Origin: Amycolatopsis acidicola
GTDB taxonomy: Bacteria > Actinomycetota > Actinomycetes > Mycobacteriales > Pseudonocardiaceae
Assembly (NCBI RefSeq): GCF_007713735.2
Contig: NZ_VMNW02000077.1
Coordinates: 1 to 45,793, forward strand
Direction of reading: 5' to 3'
Length of the DNA stretch: 45,793 nt
Shown: one piece after another, positions 8,670 through 16,149 of the stretch
How the letters are laid out: each line of letters begins with the position of its first letter
Position numbering within the stretch: position 1 is the stretch's first letter
Notes under the pieces: model-generated
The model's database searches: none
Seen by the model: the letters and a program-made list of their open reading frames with translations, nothing else
What the model was told of the DNA's origin: nothing
Made by a program: the position numbers and the translations under genes

Positions 8670-9059
8670 CTGCCCGTTCCTTCCCCTGGTCCCACCACCG
8701 ACTACAGCTATCCGGACCGTCGTCCCCGGCCAGCCTAAGCGTTACAGTGCACCCATGCCGTAGCCGCCATCCGGGTGGGTCCGTGAAACTGTTGTGTGAC
8801 CGGCGATTCCCCCTCCCGGGTGACGTATCGACGCCATCGACTAACCCGTTGCGGCCTGGGGTATGCCGTGAGCTACCCTCTGCGGGCTCCGGCCGTAGAT
8901 CAGGTCCCCTGACCAGTTCGCCAAGAGAGACCTGCCTCACTACGGCGCCGGGCACAAACAGGGGCGCTGGAACGTTGTCCAGCGGCACGAAGGGTATGCG
9001 AAGCGCATCGTGAACCCTTCGGGAATCAACATCGAAGCTGATCGCAGGGGTGAGGGACA
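8670..9059. other. Divergent intergenic region between cei and the DUF4193 gene
   Basis: These 390 bases hold the promoters of two divergent genes. I see a TAGGCT -10-like hexamer on the minus strand near 8735, toward cei, but no matching -35. For the plus-strand gene I found no convincing promoter. No RNA gene or protein is evident. Confidence 0.35.
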
Positions 9060-9368
9060 ATGGCGACCGACTACGACGCTCCGCGCCGCAGCGAAGCCGA
9101 CGAGCTGGCCGAAGACTCGTTGGAGGAGCTGAAGGCCCGGCGTAACGAAAACCAGTCCGGCGTCGTGGACGTGGACGAGGACGCGACCGCGGAGAACTTC
9201 GAGCTCCCCGGCGCGGACCTGTCCGGGCTCTCGGGGGAGGATCTGACCGTCAAGGTGGTGCCGAAGCAGGCGGACGAGTTCACCTGTTCGGTGTGCTTCC
9301 TGGTGCACCACCGCAGCAGGCTGGCCGAGGAATCGGGTGGCCGGATGATCTGCCGGGACTGCGCGTAG
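9060..9368 (+). CDS. DUF4193 zinc-ribbon protein
   Basis: This 102-residue acidic protein ends in a small zinc ribbon: Cys76-x2-Cys79 (TCSVCF) and Cys98-x2-Cys101 (ICRDC). The N-terminal half, with RRSEADELAEDSLEELKARR, is charged and probably extended. It is the DUF4193 family, conserved across actinobacteria and equivalent to mycobacterial Rv2699c; the function is unknown. The ATG follows an AGGGGTGAGGG ribosome site. It keeps its ancestral place between cei and the DUF3093 gene. Confidence 0.9.
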   Translation: MATDYDAPRRSEADELAEDSLEELKARRNENQSGVVDVDEDATAENFELPGADLSGLSGEDLTVKVVPKQADEFTCSVCFLVHHRSRLAEESGGRMICRDCA

Positions 9369-9389
9369 GTGCGGGGGCACCGGGTCGGG

Positions 9390-9872
9390 CTACTGGCGCA
9401 GTAGCTCGGCCAGCGCCTCCGGCCTGCGAGAACTGAGGACCCAGTAGGGCGTGGGGTCCCGCGGATCGGTCAGGTGTACCCGCAGCAGCGGGCCGACCCA
9501 GCCGCGGTGCGCCACGAACGCCGCCGGATCGAGCTCGGGGCCCAGCGCCTTGCGCTTGCGGTCCTGGGCGATCACCTCGACCTCGCCGACGTACTCGAGC
9601 GGCAGCCGGGCCTTGCCGGCCCGCAGCTCGCCGTCGGCCACCGCGATCCTGGTCCACCCGAGTGAAATCAGGAAGGCCACCATCAGCGGCACGAGGATCA
9701 GGTACGGCAGCCAGGCCCGCACACCGGGATATCCCATGTGGATCTCGGCGGCGAGCAGTACCGCGGCCAGCAACGGCAGCGGCCAGCCCCACCAGGGCAC
9801 GTAAAGCCGTTCGGAATGCTGTGTCCCGGCCCTGCTCACCGGCGTACCGGCCGCGCTTGCGCTCTCACCCAC
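9390..9872 (-). CDS. DUF3093 membrane protein
   Basis: This 160-residue protein has two membrane helices close together (WPLPLLAAVLLAAEIHMGY and LPYLILVPLMVAFLISLG). A cytoplasmic or surface domain follows, beginning WTRIAVADGELRAGKARLPLEYVGEV, the core of the DUF3093 family. Function is unknown. The GTG at 9872 is chosen because conserved sequence begins soon after and only 24 bases separate it from the divergent dut start. The frame remains open upstream but there it runs antisense to dut. It corresponds to mycobacterial Rv2698. Confidence 0.85.
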   Translation of the reverse strand: MGESASAAGTPVSRAGTQHSERLYVPWWGWPLPLLAAVLLAAEIHMGYPGVRAWLPYLILVPLMVAFLISLGWTRIAVADGELRAGKARLPLEYVGEVEVIAQDRKRKALGPELDPAAFVAHRGWVGPLLRVHLTDPRDPTPYWVLSSRRPEALAELLRQ

Positions 9873-9896
9873 GCCCTCAGGGTAGTCTCGCCGCCC

Positions 9897-10382
9897 GTGT
9901 CCACCGTGCAGGTCCTGCTCACCCGGGTCGATCCGGGTGTGCCACTTCCCCGTTACGCGCGTCCCGGCGATGCCGGGGCCGATCTCGTGACCACCTCCGA
10001 CGTCGTGCTCGCGCCCGGCGAACGGGCGGTGGTCGGCACCGGGATCGCGATCTCGCTGCCCGTCGGCTACGCCGGATTCGTGCATCCGCGGTCGGGGCTG
10101 GCGGCGCGCGTGGGGCTGTCCGTGGTCAACACCCCGGGCACGATCGACGCGGGGTATCGCGGTGAGATCAAGGTGTGCCTGATCAACCATGACCTGGCCG
10201 GGCCGGTGAAGCTGGCCCGCGGGGACCGGATCGCGCAGCTGGTGGTGCAGCGGGTGGAGACCGCCGAGTTCGTGGAGGTCGCCGAACTCGAGGCGTCCGA
10301 GCGCGGAGACGGCGGTTACGGATCCACCGGTGGACATGCCACGCTTGAAGGCGTGTCTGGGGACGAAGGAGCGAAGGGCTAG
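9897..10382 (+). CDS. dut: dUTP diphosphatase (dUTPase)
   Basis: This 161-residue trimeric-type dUTPase cleaves dUTP to dUMP and pyrophosphate, keeping uracil out of DNA. All five family motifs are present: ARPGDAGADL (motif 1), HPRSGLAA (2), NTPGTIDAGYRGEIKV (3, with catalytic Asp and Tyr), RGDRIAQLVVQ (4) and the flexible C-terminal RGDGGYGSTGGH (5). The GTG start at 9897 gives the normal length. Its stop overlaps the start of the DUF3710 gene by one base, implying a two-gene operon as in mycobacteria. Confidence 0.96.
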   Translation: MSTVQVLLTRVDPGVPLPRYARPGDAGADLVTTSDVVLAPGERAVVGTGIAISLPVGYAGFVHPRSGLAARVGLSVVNTPGTIDAGYRGEIKVCLINHDLAGPVKLARGDRIAQLVVQRVETAEFVEVAELEASERGDGGYGSTGGHATLEGVSGDEGAKG

Positions 10383-11047
10383 TGGGCATTTTCGGACGCA
10401 AGCGGCGCCCGGCCACCGAGGAACGGCGCGGCAGGCACGCCGCGCCGGAGCCGGACGAAGACCTCGTCGAGGACGACGACTACGAGCAGCCGCTGCCGAT
10501 CGTCACGGACGGTCCGTTCGACGTGGCCGACGCCGAGGACGACGGGCTGGCGCGGATCGACCTCGGTTCGGTGCGCGTGCCCGTGCCGGACGGGGCCCAG
10601 GTACAGGTCGAAATGGACCCGGAGGCGGGCGGCGTGCGCGCGGTGCACGTCGTGACCGCGCAGGGCCAGGTCACGGTCAGCGCCTACGCCGCCCCGAAGT
10701 CGGGCGGGCTGTGGGCGGAGGTCGCGGCCGAGCTGAAGGAGCAGCTGCGCAACGACGGCGCGAAGACCACCTCCGGCGAGGGCAAATGGGGCGTGGAGCT
10801 GTCCGCGGTGATCGGCGACGTGGCGCTGCGGTTCGTCGGGGTCGACGGGCCGCGCTGGATGCTGCGCGGGGTCATCGCGGGCCCGCAGTCGCAGGCCGCG
10901 GAGGCGCCGGGCGTGCTGCGGGACATCGTGCGTGACACGATCGTCGATCGCGGGGACTCGCCGATGCCGGTGCGCACCCCGCTGCCCATCACGCTGCCCG
11001 ACGCGGTCGCCGCGCACATCGCCGAACAGCAGGGCCAGCAGGCCTGA
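10382..11047 (+). CDS. DUF3710 protein
   Basis: This 221-residue soluble protein begins MGIFGRKRRP, followed by an acidic linker to about 55. A conserved domain follows: GLARIDLGSVRVPVPDGAQVQVE, QGQVTVSAYAAPKSGGLWAEVAAEL and PRWMLRGVIAGP. This is DUF3710, equivalent to Rv2696c, of unknown function. The GTG start shares one base with the dut stop (TAGTG), so translation is probably coupled. Confidence 0.88.
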   Translation: MGIFGRKRRPATEERRGRHAAPEPDEDLVEDDDYEQPLPIVTDGPFDVADAEDDGLARIDLGSVRVPVPDGAQVQVEMDPEAGGVRAVHVVTAQGQVTVSAYAAPKSGGLWAEVAAELKEQLRNDGAKTTSGEGKWGVELSAVIGDVALRFVGVDGPRWMLRGVIAGPQSQAAEAPGVLRDIVRDTIVDRGDSPMPVRTPLPITLPDAVAAHIAEQQGQQA

Positions 11048-11051
11048 GCCC

Positions 11052-11669
11052 ATGCCCACGTCCGACGAGTGGCTGATCTTCCTCTTCACCGCCACGATCT
11101 TCGCGATCACGCCAGGGCCCGGCATGTTGTACGTGCTGGCCCGCTCGTTGCGCGGCGGCAGGCCGGAGGGCCTCCGCTCGGTGGTGGGCAACTGCCTCGG
11201 CGCCACGGCGCACGTCGTCGCCGCCGCGCTGGGGCTGTCCGCGGTGCTCGCCGCGTCGACGGTCGCGTTCACGGTGGTCAAGTACGCGGGCGCGCTGTAC
11301 CTCGTCTACCTCGGGGTGCAGGCGATCCGGCAGCGTCGTGACGACGGGAACGAGGGCGCGAAGAACCTGGCGCGCTCGCCGCTCGTGCAGGGAATCCTCA
11401 CCGAGCTGCTGAACCCGAAGACGGCGCTGTACTTCATGGCACTGCTGCCGCATTTCGTCCACCCAGACCAGGCGCCGGCGCCGCTGGTGTTCCTGGTGCT
11501 GGGGATGATCGCGCTGGTGATGGCCACGCTGGCCGACCTGGTCGTGGCCCTGTTCGCCGGGCAGCTCGGCAAACGGCTGCTGGACCACCCCCGCTGGCGG
11601 ATCCGGCAGCGGGTGGCCAGCGGCGCGGTGATGATCGGGCTCGGCGCCTTCGTCGCTACCGCCGACTGA
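11052..11669 (+). CDS. LysE/RhtB-family amino acid exporter
   Basis: This 205-residue protein has about six membrane helices. The family signature FAITPGPGMLYVLARSLRGGRPEGL lies near residues 17-41, and LNPKTALYFMALLPHF near 115-130 is the second conserved block. It should export an amino acid or derivative. The ATG at 11052 follows the DUF3710 stop by 4 bases, so it may be co-transcribed with dut. It interrupts the order otherwise shared with mycobacteria and is probably a lineage insertion. Its 3' end overlaps the opposing hydrolase gene by 14 bases. Confidence 0.88.
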   Translation: MPTSDEWLIFLFTATIFAITPGPGMLYVLARSLRGGRPEGLRSVVGNCLGATAHVVAAALGLSAVLAASTVAFTVVKYAGALYLVYLGVQAIRQRRDDGNEGAKNLARSPLVQGILTELLNPKTALYFMALLPHFVHPDQAPAPLVFLVLGMIALVMATLADLVVALFAGQLGKRLLDHPRWRIRQRVASGAVMIGLGAFVATAD

Positions 11670-12348
11670 CCTGCCAGGCCGCCACGGCCGCGCGCCCGAG
11701 CGACTCACGATCCTCACCCAGCGCGGCCAGCGTCGTCTCCCGGATCGTCGCGCGGGGGAAGGCGGCGGCCCACTCGTGCGCCACCTCCGCGGGGTGCACG
11801 GGATCGTCCACACAGGCCGCTATCCCGACCGGGATGTCCAAGCCCGCCAACGCTTCCAGCGTCGGCGCCGGGTGGCCGGCGGCCACCCGCAGGCTTGCCG
11901 GAAGCCCGTCTCCGTGGCGCCGCCACGCGCGGCCCAGTTCCTCGGCGAGCCAGGGGGCCACACCGTCGACGGAGAACTTCAGCGCTCGCTCCATGCCCTC
12001 GCGCTCGACGAGGTCCGCCGAGGCCTTCGCGGCCATCGACGCGGGGGCGTCACCGGGCTCGCCGTGCCAGGCGGGCAGGGCCAGCAGCAGACCCGCGCAG
12101 CGGTCCGGATTGCGTACGGCCCACTCGGCCGCCAGGTGGGCGCCGAAGGAGATGCCGCCCACGAGCAGCGGCTCTTCGGCCAGCGAGTCCAGCAAAGTGA
12201 GGAATCCCACGGCCAGCCTGGCGCCCGGCGCGGGCCGCGGGGTAAGCGCTCTCACGCCGGCCGCGGCCAGCGGACCTGCGAAAACGGCGCGGACGAAGAT
12301 CTCGTCCGAACCCGTACCCGGCATCAGCACGGCGGTGACCGTGGACAT
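11656..12348 (-). CDS. Alpha/beta hydrolase
   Basis: This 230-residue protein has a small alpha/beta hydrolase fold. LLVGGISFGAHLAAEWAVRNPDR contains the G-x-S-x-G nucleophile elbow (GISFG). AACVDDPVHPAEVAHEW looks like the acid/histidine region (DDPVHP). The substrate is unknown. It sits where mycobacteria have Rv2695. The ATG at 12348 is used; the frame is open to a TTG at 12378 with no better signal. It converges on the LysE gene. Confidence 0.75.
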   Translation of the reverse strand: MSTVTAVLMPGTGSDEIFVRAVFAGPLAAAGVRALTPRPAPGARLAVGFLTLLDSLAEEPLLVGGISFGAHLAAEWAVRNPDRCAGLLLALPAWHGEPGDAPASMAAKASADLVEREGMERALKFSVDGVAPWLAEELGRAWRRHGDGLPASLRVAAGHPAPTLEALAGLDIPVGIAACVDDPVHPAEVAHEWAAAFPRATIRETTLAALGEDRESLGRAAVAAWQVSRR

Positions 12349-12476
12349 AGCAGACGTCACGTTGCGATCTTGCGGCAAACCCGTTTCCCTTGCGTGGAAC
12401 GAAAGCCACGAGGTTACCGTTGTTCACGTACGGGCCGTTTCAAGTCGGGGGCCCCGGAGTAGTAGGAGCACCGCCT

Positions 12477-12857
12477 ATGTCCGCCAAAGATGGCGGCTAC
12501 TTCAGCCGGTTGGTGAAGAAGCTGACCAGCGACGTCGACGAACTCGACGCCGACGATCTCTCGGAAGAATCCGAGGCGGTCGGGGCGCAGCGCGCCTGTG
12601 ACTGCCGGTCGGGTGAAGAAGTGACCGTTCTCGGCAGACTGCGCAGCGTCAACCTGTGCCCCACGAACGAGGCCGCCACACTACAGGCTGAGTTGTTCGA
12701 CGGGACCGAAGGCGTGACGCTAGTCTGGCTCGGACGGCGCCGGATCCCGGGTATCGAACCGGGGCGAACGGTCAAGGTGCGCGGCAGACTCGCCGAGCGC
12801 GACGGTCAGAAGGTGCTGTACAACCCCTTCTACGAGCTGCAGACGACGACATCCTGA
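12477..12857 (+). CDS. OB-fold nucleic acid-binding protein
   Basis: This 126-residue protein begins with a short acidic stretch. An OB-fold follows from about 47: EEVTVLGRLRSVNLCP, TLQAELFDGTEGVTLVWLG and PGRTVKVRGRLAERDGQKVLYNPFYEL. It resembles the RecG-wedge-like OB domain and probably binds single-stranded nucleic acid; its role is unknown. The ATG has an AGGAG ribosome site. It is the counterpart of Rv2694c and is followed after 15 bases by the DUF3159 gene, as in mycobacteria. Confidence 0.85.
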   Translation: MSAKDGGYFSRLVKKLTSDVDELDADDLSEESEAVGAQRACDCRSGEEVTVLGRLRSVNLCPTNEAATLQAELFDGTEGVTLVWLGRRRIPGIEPGRTVKVRGRLAERDGQKVLYNPFYELQTTTS

Positions 12858-12872
12858 GTTGGTATCGAAAAC

Positions 12873-13592
12873 GTGACTGACCCCGCCTCCGACGGCGACG
12901 AAAAGGCCGAGGACAAGAACGAGGCCACCCTCCTGGAACAGATGGGCGGCGTGTCGGGCCTGCTGTACTCGTCGCTGCCGGTGGTGGTGTTCGTCCTGGC
13001 CAACGCCTTCTTCGGGCTGCAGGCCGGGATCTGGAGCTCACTGGCCAGCGCGGTGGCGATCGCCGTGCTGCGCCTGGTGCGCAAGGAGCCGCTGCAGCCG
13101 GCCATCTCGGGTTTCTTCGGGGTGGCCATCGCGGCGTTCATCGCCTACCGCACCGGCTCCGCCAAGGGCTTCTTCCTGTTCGGCATCTGGGCCAGCCTCG
13201 TCTACTGCGGGGTGTTCCTCGGCTCGGTGCTGGTGCGCTGGCCGCTGGCCGGGGTGATCTGGAACTTCCTCAACGGCACCGGCAGCGCCTGGCACAAGGA
13301 CAAGCCTTCCCGGTTCGGCTACGACATCGCCACGCTGACGCTCGCCGCCGTGTTCGCCGCGCGGTTCGTGGTGCAGCGCTGGCTCTACAACGCCGACCAC
13401 ACCGGCTGGCTGGCCTTCGCGAAGATCGCCATGGGCTACCCGCTGTACGCACTGGCGCTGCTGGTGGTCGTCTGGGCGGTGCGCCGGTCCGACAAGCGGC
13501 TCAAGGCGCTGGAAGAGGCGCGCGAAGCCGAGGAGACGGAAACGGAAGCGGCGTTGCGCGTGAAGTACAGCCAGCGCCCGAACGAAGCCTGA
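12873..13592 (+). CDS. DUF3159 membrane protein
   Basis: This 239-residue protein has an acidic N-terminus (MTDPASDGDEKAEDKNEATL), four to six membrane helices and a charged C-terminal tail. The block GGVSGLLYSSLPVVVFVLANAFFGLQ and the loop TGSAWHKDKPSRFGYDIATL are typical of DUF3159. Function is unknown. GTG start. It is the counterpart of Rv2693c. Its stop lies in the 12-base palindrome CTGAGCGCTCAG (13589-13600), which also contains the stop of the convergent cupin gene. Confidence 0.88.
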   Translation: MTDPASDGDEKAEDKNEATLLEQMGGVSGLLYSSLPVVVFVLANAFFGLQAGIWSSLASAVAIAVLRLVRKEPLQPAISGFFGVAIAAFIAYRTGSAKGFFLFGIWASLVYCGVFLGSVLVRWPLAGVIWNFLNGTGSAWHKDKPSRFGYDIATLTLAAVFAARFVVQRWLYNADHTGWLAFAKIAMGYPLYALALLVVVWAVRRSDKRLKALEEAREAEETETEAALRVKYSQRPNEA

Positions 13593-13596
13593 GCGC

Positions 13597-14055
13597 TCAG
13601 CCCTCCTCGTACGTGATGCCGTGCGGCGCGGCGACCCGGTTGATCTTCACCGGGTCCAGCGCGCCGTCGGTGAACACCGCCGGTCCGGCCGCGAAGAGGT
13701 CCTCCACGTAGTGCTCCCAGCCGCCGGGTGAGGAGATCTGCAGTACCCGTGGCGGCGGCGTGGAGCCGCGGCGCAGGGCGTGCGGAATCCCGTGTGGCAG
13801 CAGCACGAAAGTGCCCGCGCCCGCGCGGTGGGTGTGCCCGTCGTAGTCCACGAGCAGTTCGCCCGAGAGCACGTACACGGCCTCGTCGGGCTCGTGGTGC
13901 ACGTGCCGCGGGATGTCCTGGCCGAGGGTGACTTCGAGCAGCGAGAACCGGCCCTCGGTGTCCTCGGTGGTGGCCTTGACGGCGAACGCGGGCGGCAGCG
14001 GGGCGCGGCCGGGCCGGGCCTGCCCCGGTTCGAGGAACAGGAATCGATCAGCCAT
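13597..14055 (-). CDS. Cupin-domain protein
   Basis: This 152-residue protein has a single cupin barrel. Metal-binding residues fit the two cupin motifs: RHVHHEPDEAVYVLSGELLVDYDG (His-x-His and Glu) and LLPHGIPHAL (second-motif His). This could be a small metal-dependent dioxygenase or isomerase; the substrate is unknown. The ATG at 14055 follows a GAGAGGG ribosome site. It is divergent from a TetR regulator with an operator-like palindrome between them, so it is probably that regulator's target. The pair is inserted into the housekeeping block. Confidence 0.82.
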   Translation of the reverse strand: MADRFLFLEPGQARPGRAPLPPAFAVKATTEDTEGRFSLLEVTLGQDIPRHVHHEPDEAVYVLSGELLVDYDGHTHRAGAGTFVLLPHGIPHALRRGSTPPPRVLQISSPGGWEHYVEDLFAAGPAVFTDGALDPVKINRVAAPHGITYEEG

Positions 14056-14082
14056 GGCGGGAGCCCTCTCTGGTAGCGTAGC

Positions 14083-14101
14083 GGAATCGGAGTCCGTTTC
14101 C
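14083..14101. promoter_or_regulatory. Putative TetR operator between cupin and tetR
   Basis: GGAATCGGAGTCCGTTTCC is a 19-base imperfect palindrome. Eight of nine outer base pairs match, around the core CGGA-G-TCCG. It lies in the 62-base gap between divergent genes, where a TetR dimer would repress both. Binding is inferred. Confidence 0.55.
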
Positions 14102-14117
14102 AGATAACCGTGCCGAG

Positions 14118-14675
14118 GTGAACTTGTCAACAGAGCAGAAAAAGGGCCGAGCCGACGCCGAGCGCAACCGCGGCCGCGTGCTCGATGCCGCGCGCACGCT
14201 GTTCGCGGAGCGTGGCGGAGACGTGCAGATGCCGGAGATAGCGCGCGCCGCGGGAGTCGGTGTGGGCACCGTGTACCGGCATTTCCCCACGCGGCAGGCG
14301 CTCGTGGAAGCGGCGGCCGATCAGCGCTTCGCGGAGATCGCCGAGTACGCGCGTGCCAGATGCCTGTCCCCGCTCGGATTGGCGAGGTACCTCAAGCACG
14401 TCGGCGAGGTGCTCGCCGCCGATCCTGGACTGTCCGAGGCGATCCAGGCCGCCCGCGGCACACCGGGCACCCCGCCTACGGGCGCCGCGCGCGCCGGGCT
14501 GGAGGAGGCCGTACAGGAGATGATCCAGCGCGGTGTGCGAGCGGGCGCGCTACGCGAAGACCTGACGACGGGCGACGTTTTCATGGTCGTGTGCGGGCTG
14601 TCCGCGGTGATCCGCACCGGAAGCGGCGACTGGCGCCGCTTCGTCGAACTGGCCGTCGCCGGCCTGGGTCAGTAG
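14118..14675 (+). CDS. TetR/AcrR-family transcriptional regulator
   Basis: This 185-residue protein has an N-terminal TetR DNA-binding domain: RGRVLDAARTLFAERGG (19-35), MPEIARAAGVGVGTVYRHFPTRQALVEA (38-65). The C-terminal part (about 80-185) is the variable ligand-binding and dimer domain. It most likely represses itself and the divergent cupin gene through the palindrome at 14083-14101. GTG start at 14118; an in-frame TTG at 14124 is an alternative. The ligand is unknown. The 3' end overlaps ceoC tail to tail by 7 bases. Confidence 0.9.
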   Translation: MNLSTEQKKGRADAERNRGRVLDAARTLFAERGGDVQMPEIARAAGVGVGTVYRHFPTRQALVEAAADQRFAEIAEYARARCLSPLGLARYLKHVGEVLAADPGLSEAIQAARGTPGTPPTGAARAGLEEAVQEMIQRGVRAGALREDLTTGDVFMVVCGLSAVIRTGSGDWRRFVELAVAGLGQ

Positions 14676-15325
14676 CCCAGCGCCTTGCGGACGTCGGCCT
14701 CCACGTCCGGCGAAGCCACGAACAACAGCTCGTCGCCGGGCTCCAGCGGATCCTCCGGCTGCGGCACGATCACCCGCTCCCCGCGCAGGATCGTCACCAG
14801 CGCGGCATCCCGCGGCAGCGCGATCTCGCTGACCGGGCGGCCCGCGAGCGGGGTCTCGGCCGGCAGCGTCAGCTCCACCAGGTTCGCCTGCCCCTGCCGG
14901 AAAGTCATCAGCCGCACCAGATCGCCGACGCTGACGGCCTCTTCGACCATCGCGGCCAGCATCCGCGGCGTCGACACCGCGACGTCCACGCCCCAGGCGT
15001 CGGTGAACAGCCACTCGTTGTCCGGGTTGTTCACCCTCGCCACGACGCGGCGCACCGCGAACTCCGTCTTGGCCAGCAAGGAAACCACGACGTTGACCTT
15101 GTCGTCCCCGGTCGCCGCGATCACCACGTCACAGCGCTCCACACCGGACTCCTCCAGCGTGGAAACCTCGCAGGCGTCGCCGAGCACCCAGTCCGCCTGG
15201 TCGACCGTCTCCGGCTCGAACTGCTCCGACTGCCGCTCGATCAGCATGACCTGGTGCCCGCCGTCGATCAGCTCCGCCGCGATCGAACGTCCCACGGCGC
15301 CCGCGCCGGCGATCGCCACCCGCAT
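14669..15325 (-). CDS. ceoC: TrkA-family potassium uptake regulator CeoC
   Basis: This 218-residue cytoplasmic K+ transport regulator has an N-terminal RCK_N/Rossmann domain (MRVAIAGAGAVGRSIAAEL; DAWGVDVAVSTP) that binds NAD(H) or a related nucleotide. The C-terminal RCK_C domain (about 140-218) includes PRDAALVTILRGERVIVPQPEDPLEPGDELLFV. Its ATG overlaps the ceoB stop in an ATGA, so the two are translated together. They correspond to mycobacterial Rv2692/Rv2691. Two RCK proteins together normally gate a membrane K+ transporter. The divergent gene at 16150 is a candidate partner. Confidence 0.9.
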   Translation of the reverse strand: MRVAIAGAGAVGRSIAAELIDGGHQVMLIERQSEQFEPETVDQADWVLGDACEVSTLEESGVERCDVVIAATGDDKVNVVVSLLAKTEFAVRRVVARVNNPDNEWLFTDAWGVDVAVSTPRMLAAMVEEAVSVGDLVRLMTFRQGQANLVELTLPAETPLAGRPVSEIALPRDAALVTILRGERVIVPQPEDPLEPGDELLFVASPDVEADVRKALGY

Positions 15326-15990
15326 CAGTTCTCCTCCTCGGGTGCCTTCGCGGCGATGCTGCTCACGTCGCCGACGGTGCCGGAGCGCGCCGCCACGTAG
15401 ACCAGATCATCGGCCTGCAGCGCGGTTTTCGAGTCCGGCAGCACGGGCGTGCCGAACCGCATGATGAACGCGACCCGCGCGCCGGTCGCCGTCTGCAGCT
15501 CCTGCACGTTGCGGCCGACCCAGGCCTCGTGGAAGGGCAGCTGCAGCACCGCCATGTTGCCCGTGGGGTCCCGCCACGCGGAGGCGACGCCGTCCGGCAG
15601 CAGGGTGCGCAGGAAGCGGTCGGTGGTCCACGGCACGGTGGCCACGGTCGGGATGCCGAGCCGTTCGTAGACCGCCGCGCGCTTGGGGTCGTAGATGCGC
15701 GCGACGACGTGCTCCACGCCGAAGGTCTCGCGCGCGACCCTCGCGGAGATGATGTTGGAGTTGTCACCGCTGGACACGGCGGCGAAGGCGCCCGCTCTTT
15801 CGATGCCCGCGTCGACGAGCACCTGGCGGTCGAACCCGATGCCGAGGACCTGCCTGCCCTGGAAGTCGCTGCCGAGACGGCGGAACGCCTCCCGCGCCTT
15901 GTCGATCACCGCGACCTCATGACCCAGGCGCTCCAGCGCCGCGGCCAGGGACGCGCCGACCCGGCCACATCCCATGATCACCACGTGCAC
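15325..15990 (-). CDS. ceoB: TrkA-family potassium uptake regulator CeoB
   Basis: This 221-residue paralogue of its neighbour has an RCK_N domain starting MHVVIMGCGRVGASLAAAL (glycine-rich nucleotide loop) with acidic VIDKA at the second strand. An RCK_C domain follows from about 135 to 215 (TALQADDLVYVAARS). The start is GTG at 15990 with a consensus AGGAGG ribosome site. It forms an operon with ceoC through a 4-base overlap. Divergent from the K+/amino acid transporter gene. Confidence 0.9.
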   Translation of the reverse strand: MHVVIMGCGRVGASLAAALERLGHEVAVIDKAREAFRRLGSDFQGRQVLGIGFDRQVLVDAGIERAGAFAAVSSGDNSNIISARVARETFGVEHVVARIYDPKRAAVYERLGIPTVATVPWTTDRFLRTLLPDGVASAWRDPTGNMAVLQLPFHEAWVGRNVQELQTATGARVAFIMRFGTPVLPDSKTALQADDLVYVAARSGTVGDVSSIAAKAPEEEN

Positions 15991-16149
15991 CCGCTTGCCT
16001 CCTGTTAGTCACCCGAACGGCGGTTACCCGCGTTGTGTCCGCGCAGAACCTACCTTGTCCGGCCGGGGGTGACACCCCGCACGGTCATCACAGTTTTGAG
16101 TAGCCACGCCGCCACTGGCTCCTTCCGATCGCGCAGTTAGGCTTCCGGG

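Noticed and set aside
13589..13600. CTGAGCGCTCAG palindrome holding the stop codons of two convergent genes
   Set aside because: Too short for a terminator and easily explained by two facing TGA codons.
16000..16149. Search for a c-di-AMP riboswitch before the KimA-like gene
   Set aside because: The 159-base gap is shared with ceoB, shows no such structure, and a -10-like hexamer sits only 6 bases before the start.
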